Assembly: GCF_019331675.1 (NCBI RefSeq)
Contig: NZ_JAHBBJ010000008.1
Coordinates: forward strand, 81,273-145,272
Length of the DNA: 64,000 nt
Direction of reading: 5' to 3'
DNA from: Bifidobacterium miconisargentati
Lineage (GTDB): Bacteria > Actinomycetota > Actinomycetes > Actinomycetales > Bifidobacteriaceae
Within the stretch, counting starts at the first letter, position 1; every line of letters begins with the position of its first letter. A program made the translations under genes and the position numbers. The notes beneath the pieces are model-generated. The model was not told where the DNA came from. It saw only the letters and a program-made list of their open reading frames with translations, and ran no database searches. Below, piece by piece: positions 21,849 through 30,239 of the stretch.

Positions 21849-21971
21849 TTGGTGCCCCTCTTCGAGGGGAGCTGGCACGCGAAGCGTGACTGAGGGGGAG
21901 TCCGCGTGAGCACCCTTTTTCTGCTCCCCTCAGTCGTCTTCGACGACAGCTCCCCTCAGAGAGGGGCGCCG
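21849..21971. repeat. Palindromic element, empty paired-arm copy inside the origin gap
   Basis: Left arm 21849-21899 and right arm 21923-21970 are inverted repeats with a 23-base centre. From the outside in, each has GTGCCCCTC or GCGCCCCTC with its GAGGGGAGC partner, a small hairpin (CGCGAAGCG left, GTCTTCGAC right), and ACTGAGGGGGAG next to the centre. The outer-hairpin-outside layout is the same as in the DUF559 locus at 31460-32094, but no gene lies between the arms. Confidence 0.8.
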
Positions 21972-22062
21972 AGAAGACGGGATGAGTTCTCAATCGAGCG
22001 TTGAAAATCGCCGGACCGGTGAGAATCGGCGTCCGGGAGAATCGTTTCTGACGAACGAAAAA

Positions 22063-22095
22063 GGCCCTTTTCCATCGCACGGACGGAAAAGGGCC
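22063..22095 (-). terminator. dnaA terminator
   Basis: GGCCCTTTTCC (22063-22073) and GGAAAAGGGCC (22085-22095) form a perfect 11-bp stem. On the minus strand the stem is followed by a run of five T. It lies 48 bases past the dnaA stop codon. Confidence 0.85.
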
Positions 22096-22142
22096 GAAAA
22101 CGGTCTGTCAGACGGATCGTACGAGACGGGCGAACGGGTGGC

Positions 22143-23645
22143 TCAGTCGCTGCTGTTCTGCTTGAGACGCACGGTGAGCTCCATGACGTAGTTGTAGATC
22201 TCCTGCTTCTGCTGCATCTCGTCGCTCACGCGCGTGTAGGCGTGCATCACCGTGGTGTGGTCGCGGCCGCCGAAGACCTCGCCGATGTCGAGCAGGCTCA
22301 TGCTGGTCATCTCACGGGCGAGGTACATGGCGATCTGGCGGGCCAAAGCCACGTTCTTGGTGCGCGAACGGCCCACGAGATCGTCGAACGTCAGGTGGAA
22401 GTACTTGGCGACCTGTCCGATGATGTCGGTGGGCTTGATCTCCACGTCGGTGGTGAAGAAGTCCTGGAGGGTCTGTTCGGCCAGGGCGCGGGTGACGGGT
22501 TGGTTGCTCAGGGAGGCGACGGCGGTCACGCGGGTCAGGGCGCCTTCGAGTTCGCGGATGTTCTCCGTGAAGCGTTCGGCGATCAGGTCGAGCACGTCGT
22601 TGGGGATCTTGGACCCGTTCATCGACGCGATCATCCTCAGGATGGCGATGCGGGTCTCGAGGTCCGGCGGCTTGACGTCCACGGTGAGTCCCGATTCGAA
22701 GCGGGAGATGAGCCTGGCTTCGAAGCCCTTGAGGTTCTTGGGGGCGACGTCGGAGGCGATGACGATGCGCTTGTTGGCCTGGTGCAGGGAGTTGAACGTG
22801 TGGAAGAACTGGTCGAGGGTCGCTTCCTTGCCGCCGAGGAACTGGATGTCGTCGATGAGCAGCACGTCGACCTGGCGGTAGCGTCGGTTGAATTCGGCGA
22901 TCTGGCCCTGGCTTTGGTTGGGGTTCTGCAGGGCGTCGATGAATTCGTTGGTGAATTCCTCGCTGGTGACGTACCGGACCTTGAGGCTGGGGTCCTTGAC
23001 GAGCGCGTAGTTGCCGATGGCGTTGAGCAGGTGGGTCTTGCCCAGGCCGGAGCCGCCGTAGATACACAACGGATTGAAGTCCTGGCCCGAGCCCTCGGCC
23101 ACGGCCAAGGCCACGGTACGGGCGAACCGGTTGGAATCGCCCGGCACGAACGAATCGAACGTGAAGTTCTTATTGAGATGGGTCTCAGGATCCCGGTTCA
23201 TCTTCTGCTGGCCCACCGGGAAGCGCGGCTCCGACTGGGGCACCATCGGCTTCGGCTCGGGGGCGGAGGATGCGGACGGACCGCCGAACGGTTCCTTGCC
23301 GAAATCGGCGACGGTCGGATTAGCCTCCATCGTGAACGGCGCGTTCGGCTTCCTGCGTTCGGGCTCGGTATGCGGCACCACCTTGAACGCAGGGAACATG
23401 TCCTGGCCGGTGGCCGTATGGAGTGCCTGGACCAGCGGGCCGTTGAGGTCGCCCTGGACCGCACGCAGCGTGACGTTGTTGTCGACGCACAGCACGATGG
23501 TCGAACCGTAGACGCCTTCGGGCACCACGCCCTCCAGCCAACCCTTCTCGCGGGCGCTCAGCGATGAGTTATGCTTGAGCACCGTCAGGGTGTTGGCCCA
23601 GATGTGAGCGGCCTCGACGGCAGGGTCGCCGGAAGTATGCACCAT
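22143..23645 (-). CDS. dnaA: Chromosomal replication initiator protein DnaA
   Basis: The protein has 500 residues. The ATG at 23645 follows AGAAGGGCCGACC. Domain I covers about residues 1-85, followed by a Pro/Glu-rich domain II linker to about 150. The AAA+ domain has the Walker A motif [11 protein letters not shown], Walker [17 protein letters not shown], and sensor motifs further on. The C-terminal domain IV ends with the DnaA signature [15 protein letters not shown] that contacts the DnaA box. It opens oriC; boxes lie on both sides of the gene, so autoregulation at its own promoter is likely. It is transcribed away from rpmH and toward dnaN. Confidence 0.98.
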   Translation of the reverse strand: MVHTSGDPAVEAAHIWANTLTVLKHNSSLSAREKGWLEGVVPEGVYGSTIVLCVDNNVTLRAVQGDLNGPLVQALHTATGQDMFPAFKVVPHTEPERRKPNAPFTMEANPTVADFGKEPFGGPSASSAPEPKPMVPQSEPRFPVGQQKMNRDPETHLNKNFTFDSFVPGDSNRFARTVALAVAEGSGQDFNPLCIYGGSGLGKTHLLNAIGNYALVKDPSLKVRYVTSEEFTNEFIDALQNPNQSQGQIAEFNRRYRQVDVLLIDDIQFLGGKEATLDQFFHTFNSLHQANKRIVIASDVAPKNLKGFEARLISRFESGLTVDVKPPDLETRIAILRMIASMNGSKIPNDVLDLIAERFTENIRELEGALTRVTAVASLSNQPVTRALAEQTLQDFFTTDVEIKPTDIIGQVAKYFHLTFDDLVGRSRTKNVALARQIAMYLAREMTSMSLLDIGEVFGGRDHTTVMHAYTRVSDEMQQKQEIYNYVMELTVRLKQNSSD

Positions 23646-23790
23646 GGTCGGCCCTTTCTTCGCTCTGGCGTGGATAATACAACTAACTATGTTTACTCCG
23701 ATATGGGGAAGTTATCCACCGCGTTGCGTGTTGAAAACACTGGAATGTGAATAACATACATGTAATTTGTGGATAACTTTCGGCCCTGAA
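23646..23790. other. DnaA boxes upstream of dnaA
   Basis: The dnaA-rpmH gap of 314 bases carries CGTGGATAA (23669-23677), TTATCCACC (23712-23720), TGTGAATAA (23746-23754) and a perfect TGTGGATAA (23768-23776). They overlap the probable dnaA promoter. They may form part of a bipartite origin, an autoregulatory site, or both. Confidence 0.75.
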
Positions 23791-23868
23791 TGCCTGATTT
23801 TCCGCCGTTTCGCGGGTTGCTCCGGCGTGTCGTGGGCCGTGTCGAAATGTGAAAACTCCCCTCTCGTT

Positions 23869-23898
23869 TTGACTTCGGACTAGGGGTGAGGGTAGCTT
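23869..23898 (+). promoter_or_regulatory. Candidate rpmH promoter
   Basis: TTGACT (23869-23874) and TAGCTT (23893-23898) are spaced by 18 bases, 62 bases upstream of the rpmH start. The -10 is weak, so this is tentative. Confidence 0.35.
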
Positions 23899-23959
23899 GG
23901 TATAGCTTGACTCACGTGAGGGCAGCGCGAAGCGTTGCCGAATAGACCTAGGAGCAATT

Positions 23960-24094
23960 ATGAAGAGGACGTTCCAGCCGAACAACCGCCGTCGTCACAT
24001 GAAGCACGGCTTCCGTCTGCGCATGCGCACCCGTTCCGGCCGCGCGGTGATCAACCGCCGTCGCGCCAAGGGCCGCAAGTCCCTGTCCGCCTGA
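23960..24094 (+). CDS. rpmH: 50S ribosomal protein L34
   Basis: A 44-residue protein starts at the ATG at 23960 behind AGGAGCAATT. The sequence begins [18 protein letters not shown] and ends [12 protein letters not shown], the full L34 family pattern, with about half of its residues basic. It is divergent from dnaA and is followed by rnpA 35 bases downstream, the standard order near bacterial origins. Codon use is strongly biased, as for other ribosomal proteins. Confidence 0.97.
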   Translation: MKRTFQPNNRRRHMKHGFRLRMRTRSGRAVINRRRAKGRKSLSA

Positions 24095-24129
24095 TTCGGT
24101 CGGACCATTACCACAGCGGCATAGTCGAG

Positions 24130-24483
24130 GTGGAGCGGCTACAAAGCCATCGTGATTTTGTCACCGTGCTCAAGCGCCGGCGCAAGGTGGGTGGCAAGGA
24201 TATCGTCGTGCACTATCTGGTGCCCGGCGCGGTTCGCGATGAGGAACAGACGTCGAATCACCGACGTCTGGGATTGGCCGTATCCAAATCGGTCGGCAAA
24301 GCGGTCACGCGCAATACGGTGAAGCGTAGGTTCCGGGTATCGGCCCGGGCCCACGAGCATCTGCTTCCGGAGCAATGCGATATCGTGCTGCGCGCCAAGC
24401 CGAGCGCCGCGACCGCGGATTTCTCGTCATTGGACGAGCAGATCGCCAAGGCTTTCGCTGCGGTGGCACGGAAGACGGCTTGA
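24130..24483 (+). CDS. rnpA: Ribonuclease P protein component
   Basis: I place the start at the GTG at 24130, which gives 117 residues beginning [19 protein letters not shown], the normal RnpA N-terminus; the frame is open further upstream across rpmH. The RNR-type motif [12 protein letters not shown] (about residues 59-70) contacts the RNase [16 protein letters not shown] and [11 protein letters not shown] complete the family pattern. With the RNA subunit it matures the 5' ends of tRNAs. The ribosome binding site before the GTG is weak. It lies between rpmH and yidD, with three bases to the next start. Confidence 0.92.
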   Translation: MERLQSHRDFVTVLKRRRKVGGKDIVVHYLVPGAVRDEEQTSNHRRLGLAVSKSVGKAVTRNTVKRRFRVSARAHEHLLPEQCDIVLRAKPSAATADFSSLDEQIAKAFAAVARKTA

Positions 24484-24486
24484 ATC

Positions 24487-24804
24487 ATGGCTTTTTCCTT
24501 CAGGGCGGTGTTGATTGCGGGAGTGCGCTGGTACCAGCGCAACATTTCCGCAAACACACCGCCCTGTTGCAAGTATTACCCAAGTTGCTCGAACTATGCC
24601 ATTCAGGCGCTTGAACGATATGGCGCATTCAAGGGCGGGTTGCTTGCCGTGTTGCGTCTGCTGCGTTGCAGGCCGTGGAGCCGCGGGGGCATCGATGATG
24701 TTCCCCAGCGCTATTCCGTGTTCTATCGATTTTCGTGGTCGAAGGCCCATGAGGAGCCTCGACTGACCCCATTGGCCACAACTCAAGGAGAGGCCCATCG
24801 ATGA
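24487..24804 (+). CDS. yidD: Membrane protein insertion efficiency factor YidD
   Basis: The protein has 105 residues. The UPF0161/YidD pattern is complete: WYQRNIS, then PPCCKYYPSCSNYAIQALERYG with the conserved Cys residues, and LLRCRPWSRGGIDDVP. It is thought to be a peripheral membrane protein that helps YidC insert substrates. The gene begins three bases after rnpA and its stop codon overlaps the yidC start by four bases (ATGA), so it is coupled to yidC. Confidence 0.95.
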   Translation: MAFSFRAVLIAGVRWYQRNISANTPPCCKYYPSCSNYAIQALERYGAFKGGLLAVLRLLRCRPWSRGGIDDVPQRYSVFYRFSWSKAHEEPRLTPLATTQGEAHR

Positions 24805-25814
24805 CTAACCCAAACCAATTCCTTCTGGACAGCGGTTTCTGGGGATTCTTCTATAAGATTCTGACCCCGGTCGAATGGCTGCAGACCTGGATCCTGAAGC
24901 TGGTTCATGATTTCTTCGTGCTGCTCGGCATGAACGAGATCGGCGTTTCGTGGGTCCTTGCCATCATCTTCCTGGTGCTGGTGGTGCAGGCGTGCATCTT
25001 CCCGCTGTTCTACAAGCAGATCAAGTCGATGCGCAAGATGCAGGCCCTCGCGCCGAAGATGCAGCGCATCCAGAACAAGTACAAGGGCAAGACGGATCAG
25101 GCTTCGAAGGAAGCCCTGAGCCGTGAGATGATGAAGCTCTACCAGGACAACGACGCCAACCCCGCCGGATCCTGCCTGCCGATGCTCATCCAAGGCCCGG
25201 TGTTCATGGCGATGTTCTACACGCTGTCCGCCATCCCGTACATCGCGAACGGCGTACGCGAGGAACCGCTGGGTGCCTTCGACGTGGCCACGGCCAAGCA
25301 GTTCACGCAGACCGACGTGTTCGGCATCGTGAGCGTCACCGACAACTTCACATCCGCCGCGTTCGGTGGCAAGATCGTCATCGGCATCTTCGTGGCGCTG
25401 ATGTGCTTCTGCCTGTGGTTCGTGCAGTACTTCAGCATGAAGCGCAACATGGCCGCCGCCTCGATGAACAAGCAGGCCGAGTCCATGCAGAAGATGATGC
25501 TGTGGATCTTCCCGGTCATGTACATCTTCTCCGGCGTGACCATGCCGTTCGCCGTGCTGGTCTACTGGCTGACGAACAACGTGTGCAACCTGGTGCGTAC
25601 GCTCTGGCAGGTCTACTACTTCCCGACCCCCGGCTCCCCGGCGGCCGAGGACAAGGAGAAGCGCGACCACCGCATCGAGAACGCACGCCGCGCCAAGGAA
25701 GGCCGCCCCTCTCTGGAGGAGGAGGCCCTGGTCAAGGCCAAGGAGGAAGCCGAGCGCAAGGACGCGCGTGGCTACCAGCGCCAGCAGCCGGTGCGCAAGA
25801 GGAAGAAGAAGTAG
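24801..25814 (+). CDS. yidC: Membrane protein insertase YidC/Oxa1
   Basis: The protein has 337 residues, the short Gram-positive form without a large extracytoplasmic domain. Five hydrophobic segments are visible: about residues 45-70, the helix after the KQIKSMRKMQALAPKMQRIQ cytoplasmic coiled region, and three in the C-terminal half. The substrate-groove Arg lies in the IFPLFYKQIKSMRKMQ area. The C-terminal tail is very basic (QQPVRKRKKK), as is common for ribosome-binding YidC forms. It inserts membrane proteins alone or with SecYEG. It overlaps yidD and is followed by khpB after a parS site. Confidence 0.95.
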   Translation: MTNPNQFLLDSGFWGFFYKILTPVEWLQTWILKLVHDFFVLLGMNEIGVSWVLAIIFLVLVVQACIFPLFYKQIKSMRKMQALAPKMQRIQNKYKGKTDQASKEALSREMMKLYQDNDANPAGSCLPMLIQGPVFMAMFYTLSAIPYIANGVREEPLGAFDVATAKQFTQTDVFGIVSVTDNFTSAAFGGKIVIGIFVALMCFCLWFVQYFSMKRNMAAASMNKQAESMQKMMLWIFPVMYIFSGVTMPFAVLVYWLTNNVCNLVRTLWQVYYFPTPGSPAAEDKEKRDHRIENARRAKEGRPSLEEEALVKAKEEAERKDARGYQRQQPVRKRKKK

Positions 25815-25851
25815 CGCGATAGGGGAGCGCGACTGGGGGATGGGTGTCCGA

Positions 25852-25867
25852 TGTTTCACGTGAAACA
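25852..25867. promoter_or_regulatory. parS site 1
   Basis: TGTTTCACGTGAAACA is the perfect canonical 16-bp ParB-binding palindrome. It lies in the yidC-khpB gap. Confidence 0.97.
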
Positions 25868-25951
25868 CCGGACACCCGCAACACCGGTCCACCGGTTTCG
25901 GGCGGACTGGGCTTAGACTTGGAATTCATACCTGACATAAAGGAGAGGCAT

Positions 25952-26476
25952 ATGGCACAGGATGATGTGAAGACGATCGATCAGCTCAACGAGGAAGCTG
26001 ACATCGCTGCCGATTACCTCGAAGGACTACTGGACATCGCCGACTACGAAGGCGACATCGAAATGGGCGTGCGCAACGATCGTCCCACCGTGCAGATCGT
26101 CGCCGACGATGACACCGACATCAAGCACCTCATCGGACGCAACGGTGAAGTGGTGGATGCCCTGCAGCAGCTCACCCGACTGGCCGTGCAGCAGAAGACC
26201 GGCGAACGCTCCCACCTCATCGTGGACGTCGACGGTTTCCTCAAGCGTAAGCGCCAGCGTCTGCGTGACATCGCGCTGGACGCCATCGATGCGGTCAAGG
26301 ACACCGGCGAACCGGTGGACCTCAAGCCGATGAACTCGTTTGAACGTAAGGTCGTGCACGATGTGGTGCGTGAGGAAGGCCTCAAGTCTCGCTCCCATGG
26401 TGAAGAGCCGCACCGTTATGTGACGGTGTACATGCGGAGCAAGGCCGAGGATGATGAACTCGAAGACGAGGAGTGA
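25952..26476 (+). CDS. khpB: KhpB/Jag-type RNA-binding protein (KH and R3H domains)
   Basis: The protein has 174 residues from the ATG at 25952, chosen because AAAGGAGAGG lies just upstream. The KH domain includes IKHLIGRNGEVVDALQQLTRLAV (the GRNG loop), and the R3H domain includes NSFERKVVHDVVREEGLKSRSHGEEPHRYVTVYM. The Jag N-terminal domain is missing, as in other actinobacteria. The C-terminus is strongly acidic (KAEDDELEDEE). KhpB-type proteins bind RNA and influence cell-wall growth and division in Gram-positive bacteria. It lies between yidC and rsmG in the conserved order. Confidence 0.93.
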   Translation: MAQDDVKTIDQLNEEADIAADYLEGLLDIADYEGDIEMGVRNDRPTVQIVADDDTDIKHLIGRNGEVVDALQQLTRLAVQQKTGERSHLIVDVDGFLKRKRQRLRDIALDAIDAVKDTGEPVDLKPMNSFERKVVHDVVREEGLKSRSHGEEPHRYVTVYMRSKAEDDELEDEE

Positions 26477-26531
26477 TAGAGTCAAGACTTGATTGACCGA
26501 TTCCCCACATACGGTGGTGGATGGCGCGTTG

Positions 26532-26571
26532 CGCCGGTGGATGGTTTACTAGGGAGGATCATCCACCGGCG
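26532..26571 (+). terminator. Hairpin in the khpB-rsmG gap
   Basis: CGCCGGTGGATG (26532-26543) and CATCCACCGGCG (26560-26571) form a perfect 12-bp stem with a 16-nt loop. No T-tract follows, so it may be an attenuating or mRNA-stabilising structure rather than a strong terminator. Confidence 0.45.
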
Positions 26572-26707
26572 TTACGCCGACCGATCCGCCGGTCGTGTGG
26601 GATCGGGTCAATCAGCGTGTGAAGTATTCGGATGATGGAGATGGCGTCGTAAGGCACGGCGCCTTTTCCATGCCGAATACCTGGATACGTAGTACGGATA
26701 AGCCGGA

Positions 26708-26723
26708 TGTTTCACGTGAAACA
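26708..26723. promoter_or_regulatory. parS site 2
   Basis: A second perfect TGTTTCACGTGAAACA lies 21 bases before the rsmG start codon, between khpB and rsmG. Confidence 0.97.
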
Positions 26724-26744
26724 AGGACGACAAGGGGAATGGCT

Positions 26745-27410
26745 ATGACGGATCAGCTGACCGGTTCGCCGGTACTGGCCGAAGTGCTGGGTGACGCACT
26801 GCCTCAGCTCGAACGTTTTCATGCCAAGCTCGCCGAAGAGGGGGAGCCGCGTGGCCTGATCGGACCTCGTGACGTGGACATCATCTGGGAGCGGCATATC
26901 CTGAACTCGGCCGCCATCGTGCCGTACGTGCGCGAGGTGACCGATGGCATGCGCTTCAAGACCGTGGCCGATGTGGGCAGTGGTGGTGGATTTCCCGGCG
27001 TGGTGGCTGCGGCCTGCCTGCCTGATCATGAGTTCACTTTGATCGAACCGATGGAGCGCCGTATCGAATGGCTGCATGAATGCGTCGATCTACTAGAGCT
27101 GAAGAACGTGACGATCGTGCGCGGCCGCTCCGATGAGGTCATCGCCGCCGTGCGCAAGCGTAAGGTGCATCCGTTCGCGGTGGTCACCTGCCGTGCCGTG
27201 GCACCGATGACGAAGCTGTCCGGCTGGACGCTGCCGTTGCTGAAGTCGCAGGGACGTCTGGTCGCATTGAAGGGACGTTCGGCCCAAGCCGAAATCGATA
27301 AGGCCGCCAAGGAGATCGCCCGTTTCGGTGGCCTGCGTCCGCGCGTGGTGGAGGCCCCGGTTGGCCCCGGCCTGGAACCCACGCATGTGGTGCTGGTGGA
27401 TAAGCGATAG
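26745..27410 (+). CDS. rsmG: 16S rRNA (guanine-527 N7)-methyltransferase RsmG
   Basis: The protein has 221 residues from the ATG at 26745, chosen because AAGGGGA sits six bases upstream; an ATG six bases earlier and a longer open frame also exist. The GidB/RsmG pattern is clear: [16 protein letters not shown], then the SAM-binding [30 protein letters not shown], and [12 protein letters not shown]. It methylates G527 of 16S rRNA; loss causes low-level streptomycin resistance in other bacteria. It lies between khpB and parA. Confidence 0.96.
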   Translation: MTDQLTGSPVLAEVLGDALPQLERFHAKLAEEGEPRGLIGPRDVDIIWERHILNSAAIVPYVREVTDGMRFKTVADVGSGGGFPGVVAAACLPDHEFTLIEPMERRIEWLHECVDLLELKNVTIVRGRSDEVIAAVRKRKVHPFAVVTCRAVAPMTKLSGWTLPLLKSQGRLVALKGRSAQAEIDKAAKEIARFGGLRPRVVEAPVGPGLEPTHVVLVDKR

Positions 27411-27435
27411 GGGAGAGACGGTCATGGCATGGCAG

Positions 27436-27609
27436 TTATCCACAATCGCAGGTCCGCCGAAAAGTTATCCACAATTTCGGCCAGAGAAGTGCACAACTCG
27501 CAAAACGTTGCAAAATCAACGGTTATAGAGGGCTCTTGTGGATGCGATAACGAGGGAATCGTCCACGTTATCCACAGTTATCCACAATGCGGGTCGAAAT
27601 AGTGGATAA
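27436..27609. other. Second DnaA-box cluster upstream of parA
   Basis: Four perfect TTATCCACA boxes lie at 27436-27444, 27465-27473, 27568-27576 and 27578-27586, and an AGTGGATAA variant at 27601-27609. Four boxes are in one orientation, about 4 kb from dnaA. They occupy the rsmG-parA gap of 258 bases. They could link parA expression to DnaA, titrate DnaA, or belong to an extended origin. Confidence 0.85.
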
Positions 27610-27668
27610 CTCAAACCATGTCCACACGAATGAGAACACTGGAACATACGTCTGTGCAAGGAGGAACG

Positions 27669-28646
27669 ATGGCCTCGAAGGATCATCAATCGGAACCGAT
27701 GGAAACAGCTTCCGAAACCCTTCATCGTATTTTTGATGGGCAGGGTTCCGTGCTGGGTAACCAGATTGCCGACGAATCCTCCCGCTACGAGGCACTCAAG
27801 CAGGCGGTCTTCCCCAAGCCGGCGAAGACCCGTCGCATCGCCGTCGCCAACCAGAAGGGCGGCGTGGGCAAGACCACGTCCACGGTGAACGTCGCCGCCG
27901 CGCTGGCCAACAAGGGCGCGCAGGTGCTGGTCATCGACATGGATCCGCAGGGCAACGCCTCCACGGCTCTTGGCGTGCCGCATGCCTCGGGGGACAAGTC
28001 CGTGTATGACGTCATCGAAGGACGCGCCGGACTGGGGGATGTGCTGACGGTCTGCCCGGACTTCGCCACGCTGGACGTGGTGCCGGCCTCCATCGACCTG
28101 AGCGGTGCCGAACTTGAGGTGGCGGACCTGCCCAACCGTAACACCCTGCTCAAGGAGGCGCTGGACCTGTACCTGCGCCAGTCCGAGAAGCACTATGACT
28201 ACGTGTTCATCGACTGCCCGCCGAGCCTGGGTCTGCTCGTGATCAATGCCATGTGCGCGGTCACGGAGATGCTTATCCCGATTCAGGCCGAGTACTACGC
28301 ACTGGAGGGTCTGGGCCAGCTCATCAACACCATCGGTCTGGTGCAGACGCACTTCAATCCGGTGCTGCTGGTGTCCACCATGCTGGTCACCATGTTCGAC
28401 CGCCGCACCCTGCTGAGCCGCGAGGTGTATGGCGAGGTCAAGGGACACTACCCGAGCATCGTGCTCAACACCACCATTCCACGTTCCGTGAAGATCTCCG
28501 AGGCACCCAGCTTCTCGCAGTCGGTGATCGCCTATGACCCACGCGGCATCGGCGCGATCGCCTACGGCGAGGCCGCTCTGGAGATTGCCAAGCATTCCCA
28601 GCAGGTGCTCGACGCCATTGATGCGAGGAGGAAGAACAACTCATGA
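27669..28646 (+). CDS. parA: Chromosome partitioning ATPase ParA
   Basis: The protein has 325 residues from the ATG at 27669, which follows AAGGAGG; the frame continues upstream but that extension overlaps DnaA boxes. After an N-terminal stretch of about 50 residues comes the deviant Walker A motif NQKGGVGKTTSTVN, the DMDPQGNASTALG segment, and FIDCPPSLGLLVINAM (Walker B). ParA forms ATP-dependent dimers on DNA and moves ParB-parS complexes. It overlaps parB by four bases (ATGA), with four parS sites within 5.6 kb. Upstream DnaA boxes suggest control by DnaA. Confidence 0.96.
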   Translation: MASKDHQSEPMETASETLHRIFDGQGSVLGNQIADESSRYEALKQAVFPKPAKTRRIAVANQKGGVGKTTSTVNVAAALANKGAQVLVIDMDPQGNASTALGVPHASGDKSVYDVIEGRAGLGDVLTVCPDFATLDVVPASIDLSGAELEVADLPNRNTLLKEALDLYLRQSEKHYDYVFIDCPPSLGLLVINAMCAVTEMLIPIQAEYYALEGLGQLINTIGLVQTHFNPVLLVSTMLVTMFDRRTLLSREVYGEVKGHYPSIVLNTTIPRSVKISEAPSFSQSVIAYDPRGIGAIAYGEAALEIAKHSQQVLDAIDARRKNNS

Positions 28647-30085
28647 CATCGAAATCTCGACTCGGCAAGGGCCTCGGTGCATTGTTCCCCACGCTGCCGG
28701 GGGAGCAGGATGCCAACGCGCAACTGGAACTGCTGCCGGATACCGATAAGCATGATGGAGCCGAAGCGCAGGCCGGGGCCGGTGCCACTGCCGTGAAGGA
28801 CTCGGTGAAGTCCGGTAACGCCGGTGCCGTAGCGGGGGAGTCCGGTACGACCGCGAAGCAGTCCGCCAGCAAGCATCAGAAGAAGACCGCGGGCAAGCGT
28901 GCCTCCATGCCGAGCATCGGCGCGATCGCCCACCCAAGTGATCTGTTCTTCGGCGGTGAGGACGTTCCCACCGCCACCACGCCGATCGATACCTTCATGC
29001 CGATTCCGGGCGCGGCCCAGCATGCCGTGCGTGCGGACGAAAGCAAGGATGTTTCACGTGAAACATCTCAGCCGGCGTCGGCGGGCAAGGATAAGGATGC
29101 GAAGGATTCCACTGGTTCGTCCGAGCAGTCGGGCGAGGATAAGCCGGTGGAGCTGAAGCCGGTGGAGGGCGGCTACCTCGCCGAACTGAAGCTGTCCGAC
29201 ATCGGGCCGAATGCGCATCAGCCGCGTACCATCTTCGACGAGGACGAACTCAACGAGCTGTCCGCTTCCATCAAGGAAGTCGGCGTGCTGCAGCCCATCG
29301 TGGTGCGCCGCCGACCGGCGGATCAGATCGCCGCGGCCAAGGCCGAGCAGCAGTCCTCCGATACGGAGTCGAACGCCAATCCGTTCGCCGGGCGTATGGA
29401 CAGCCCGTATGAGCTCATCATGGGTGAACGCCGTTGGCGCGCGTCCCAGCTCGCTGGACTGGAGACCATCCCGGCCATCGTCAAGACCACGGCAGACGAT
29501 GACATGCTGCGCGACGCCTTGCTGGAGAACCTGCATCGTGTCGCCCTGAATCCGCTGGAAGAGGCGGCAGCCTATCAGCAGATGATCGACGAGTTCGGCC
29601 TGACTCAGGCGCAGCTGTCCAAGTCGGTGTCCAAGTCCCGTCCGCAGATCGCCAATACGCTGCGACTGCTCAACCTACCTGCCGCGGTGCAGAAGAAGGT
29701 GGCGGCCGGCGTGCTGTCGTCCGGTCACGCACGTGCGCTGCTGGGATTGACCGATCCTGAGGAGATGGACAAGCTGGCCTCCCGCATCATCGCGGAGGGA
29801 CTGTCCGTGCGCAGTGCCGAGGAGATCGTCTCGATGAAGATCGCCTCGGGGGAGCAGCCCAAGAAGCCGAAGACCTCCAAGACCAACCCGTGGGTCGGAT
29901 CCGCCATCCAGCAAAGCCTGGAGAACCACTTCGACACCAAGGTGTCCATCAAGGGCACACAGAAGCATGGTCGCATCGAGATTGTGTTCTCGTCGCCGGA
30001 GGATATGGATCGCATCCTGCAGTTGTTGGTTCCCGGACAGGGTGACGCCGCTGCGTCCGGTTCTGGCGACTCCAAGTGGGTGTGA
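28643..30085 (+). CDS. parB: Chromosome partitioning protein ParB
   Basis: The protein has 480 residues, long for the family because the first ~180 are a low-complexity Ala/Lys/Glu/Ser-rich tail. It starts MTSKSRLGKGLGALFP, the conserved ParA-interaction motif. The ParB/Spo0J core starts at about residue 173: LKLSDIGPNAHQPRTIFDEDELNELSASIKEVG, the CTPase motif ELIMGERRWRAS, LLENLHRVALNPLEEAAAY, and the helix-turn-helix GLTQAQLSKSVSKSRPQIANTLRLLNLP. A ~25-residue insert (QIAAAKAEQQSSDTES and on) separates core motifs. The C-terminal dimerisation domain is present. A parS site lies inside the gene at 29050-29065, where it encodes part of the tail. Confidence 0.96.
   Translation: MTSKSRLGKGLGALFPTLPGEQDANAQLELLPDTDKHDGAEAQAGAGATAVKDSVKSGNAGAVAGESGTTAKQSASKHQKKTAGKRASMPSIGAIAHPSDLFFGGEDVPTATTPIDTFMPIPGAAQHAVRADESKDVSRETSQPASAGKDKDAKDSTGSSEQSGEDKPVELKPVEGGYLAELKLSDIGPNAHQPRTIFDEDELNELSASIKEVGVLQPIVVRRRPADQIAAAKAEQQSSDTESNANPFAGRMDSPYELIMGERRWRASQLAGLETIPAIVKTTADDDMLRDALLENLHRVALNPLEEAAAYQQMIDEFGLTQAQLSKSVSKSRPQIANTLRLLNLPAAVQKKVAAGVLSSGHARALLGLTDPEEMDKLASRIIAEGLSVRSAEEIVSMKIASGEQPKKPKTSKTNPWVGSAIQQSLENHFDTKVSIKGTQKHGRIEIVFSSPEDMDRILQLLVPGQGDAAASGSGDSKWV
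29050..29065. promoter_or_regulatory. parS site 3, inside parB
   Basis: A perfect TGTTTCACGTGAAACA is translated in frame as DVSRET within the disordered N-terminal tail of ParB. Confidence 0.97.
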
Positions 30086-30136
30086 ACTCGTCTTGGCGGT
30101 TGATGGCCTAGAGATGGCCGAATAGCGTATCTGGAC

Positions 30137-30223
30137 GCTGATGGAATAGGGGTATGCCTCCCGACACACTCAAGGCCGTTCGGCCAAGCTTACGGTCGGG
30201 AGACATACCCCTATTCCATCAGC
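30137..30223. terminator. Bidirectional hairpin between parB and trxB
   Basis: Arms 30137-30165 and 30195-30223 pair in 28 of 29 positions. The 29-nt loop contains a further hairpin, GGCC-GTTC-GGCC with flanking A and T bases. It separates the convergent parB and trxB genes and is the only structure in their gap, so it most likely terminates both. Confidence 0.75.
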
Positions 30224-30239
30224 TACGGGATATTGTTTT

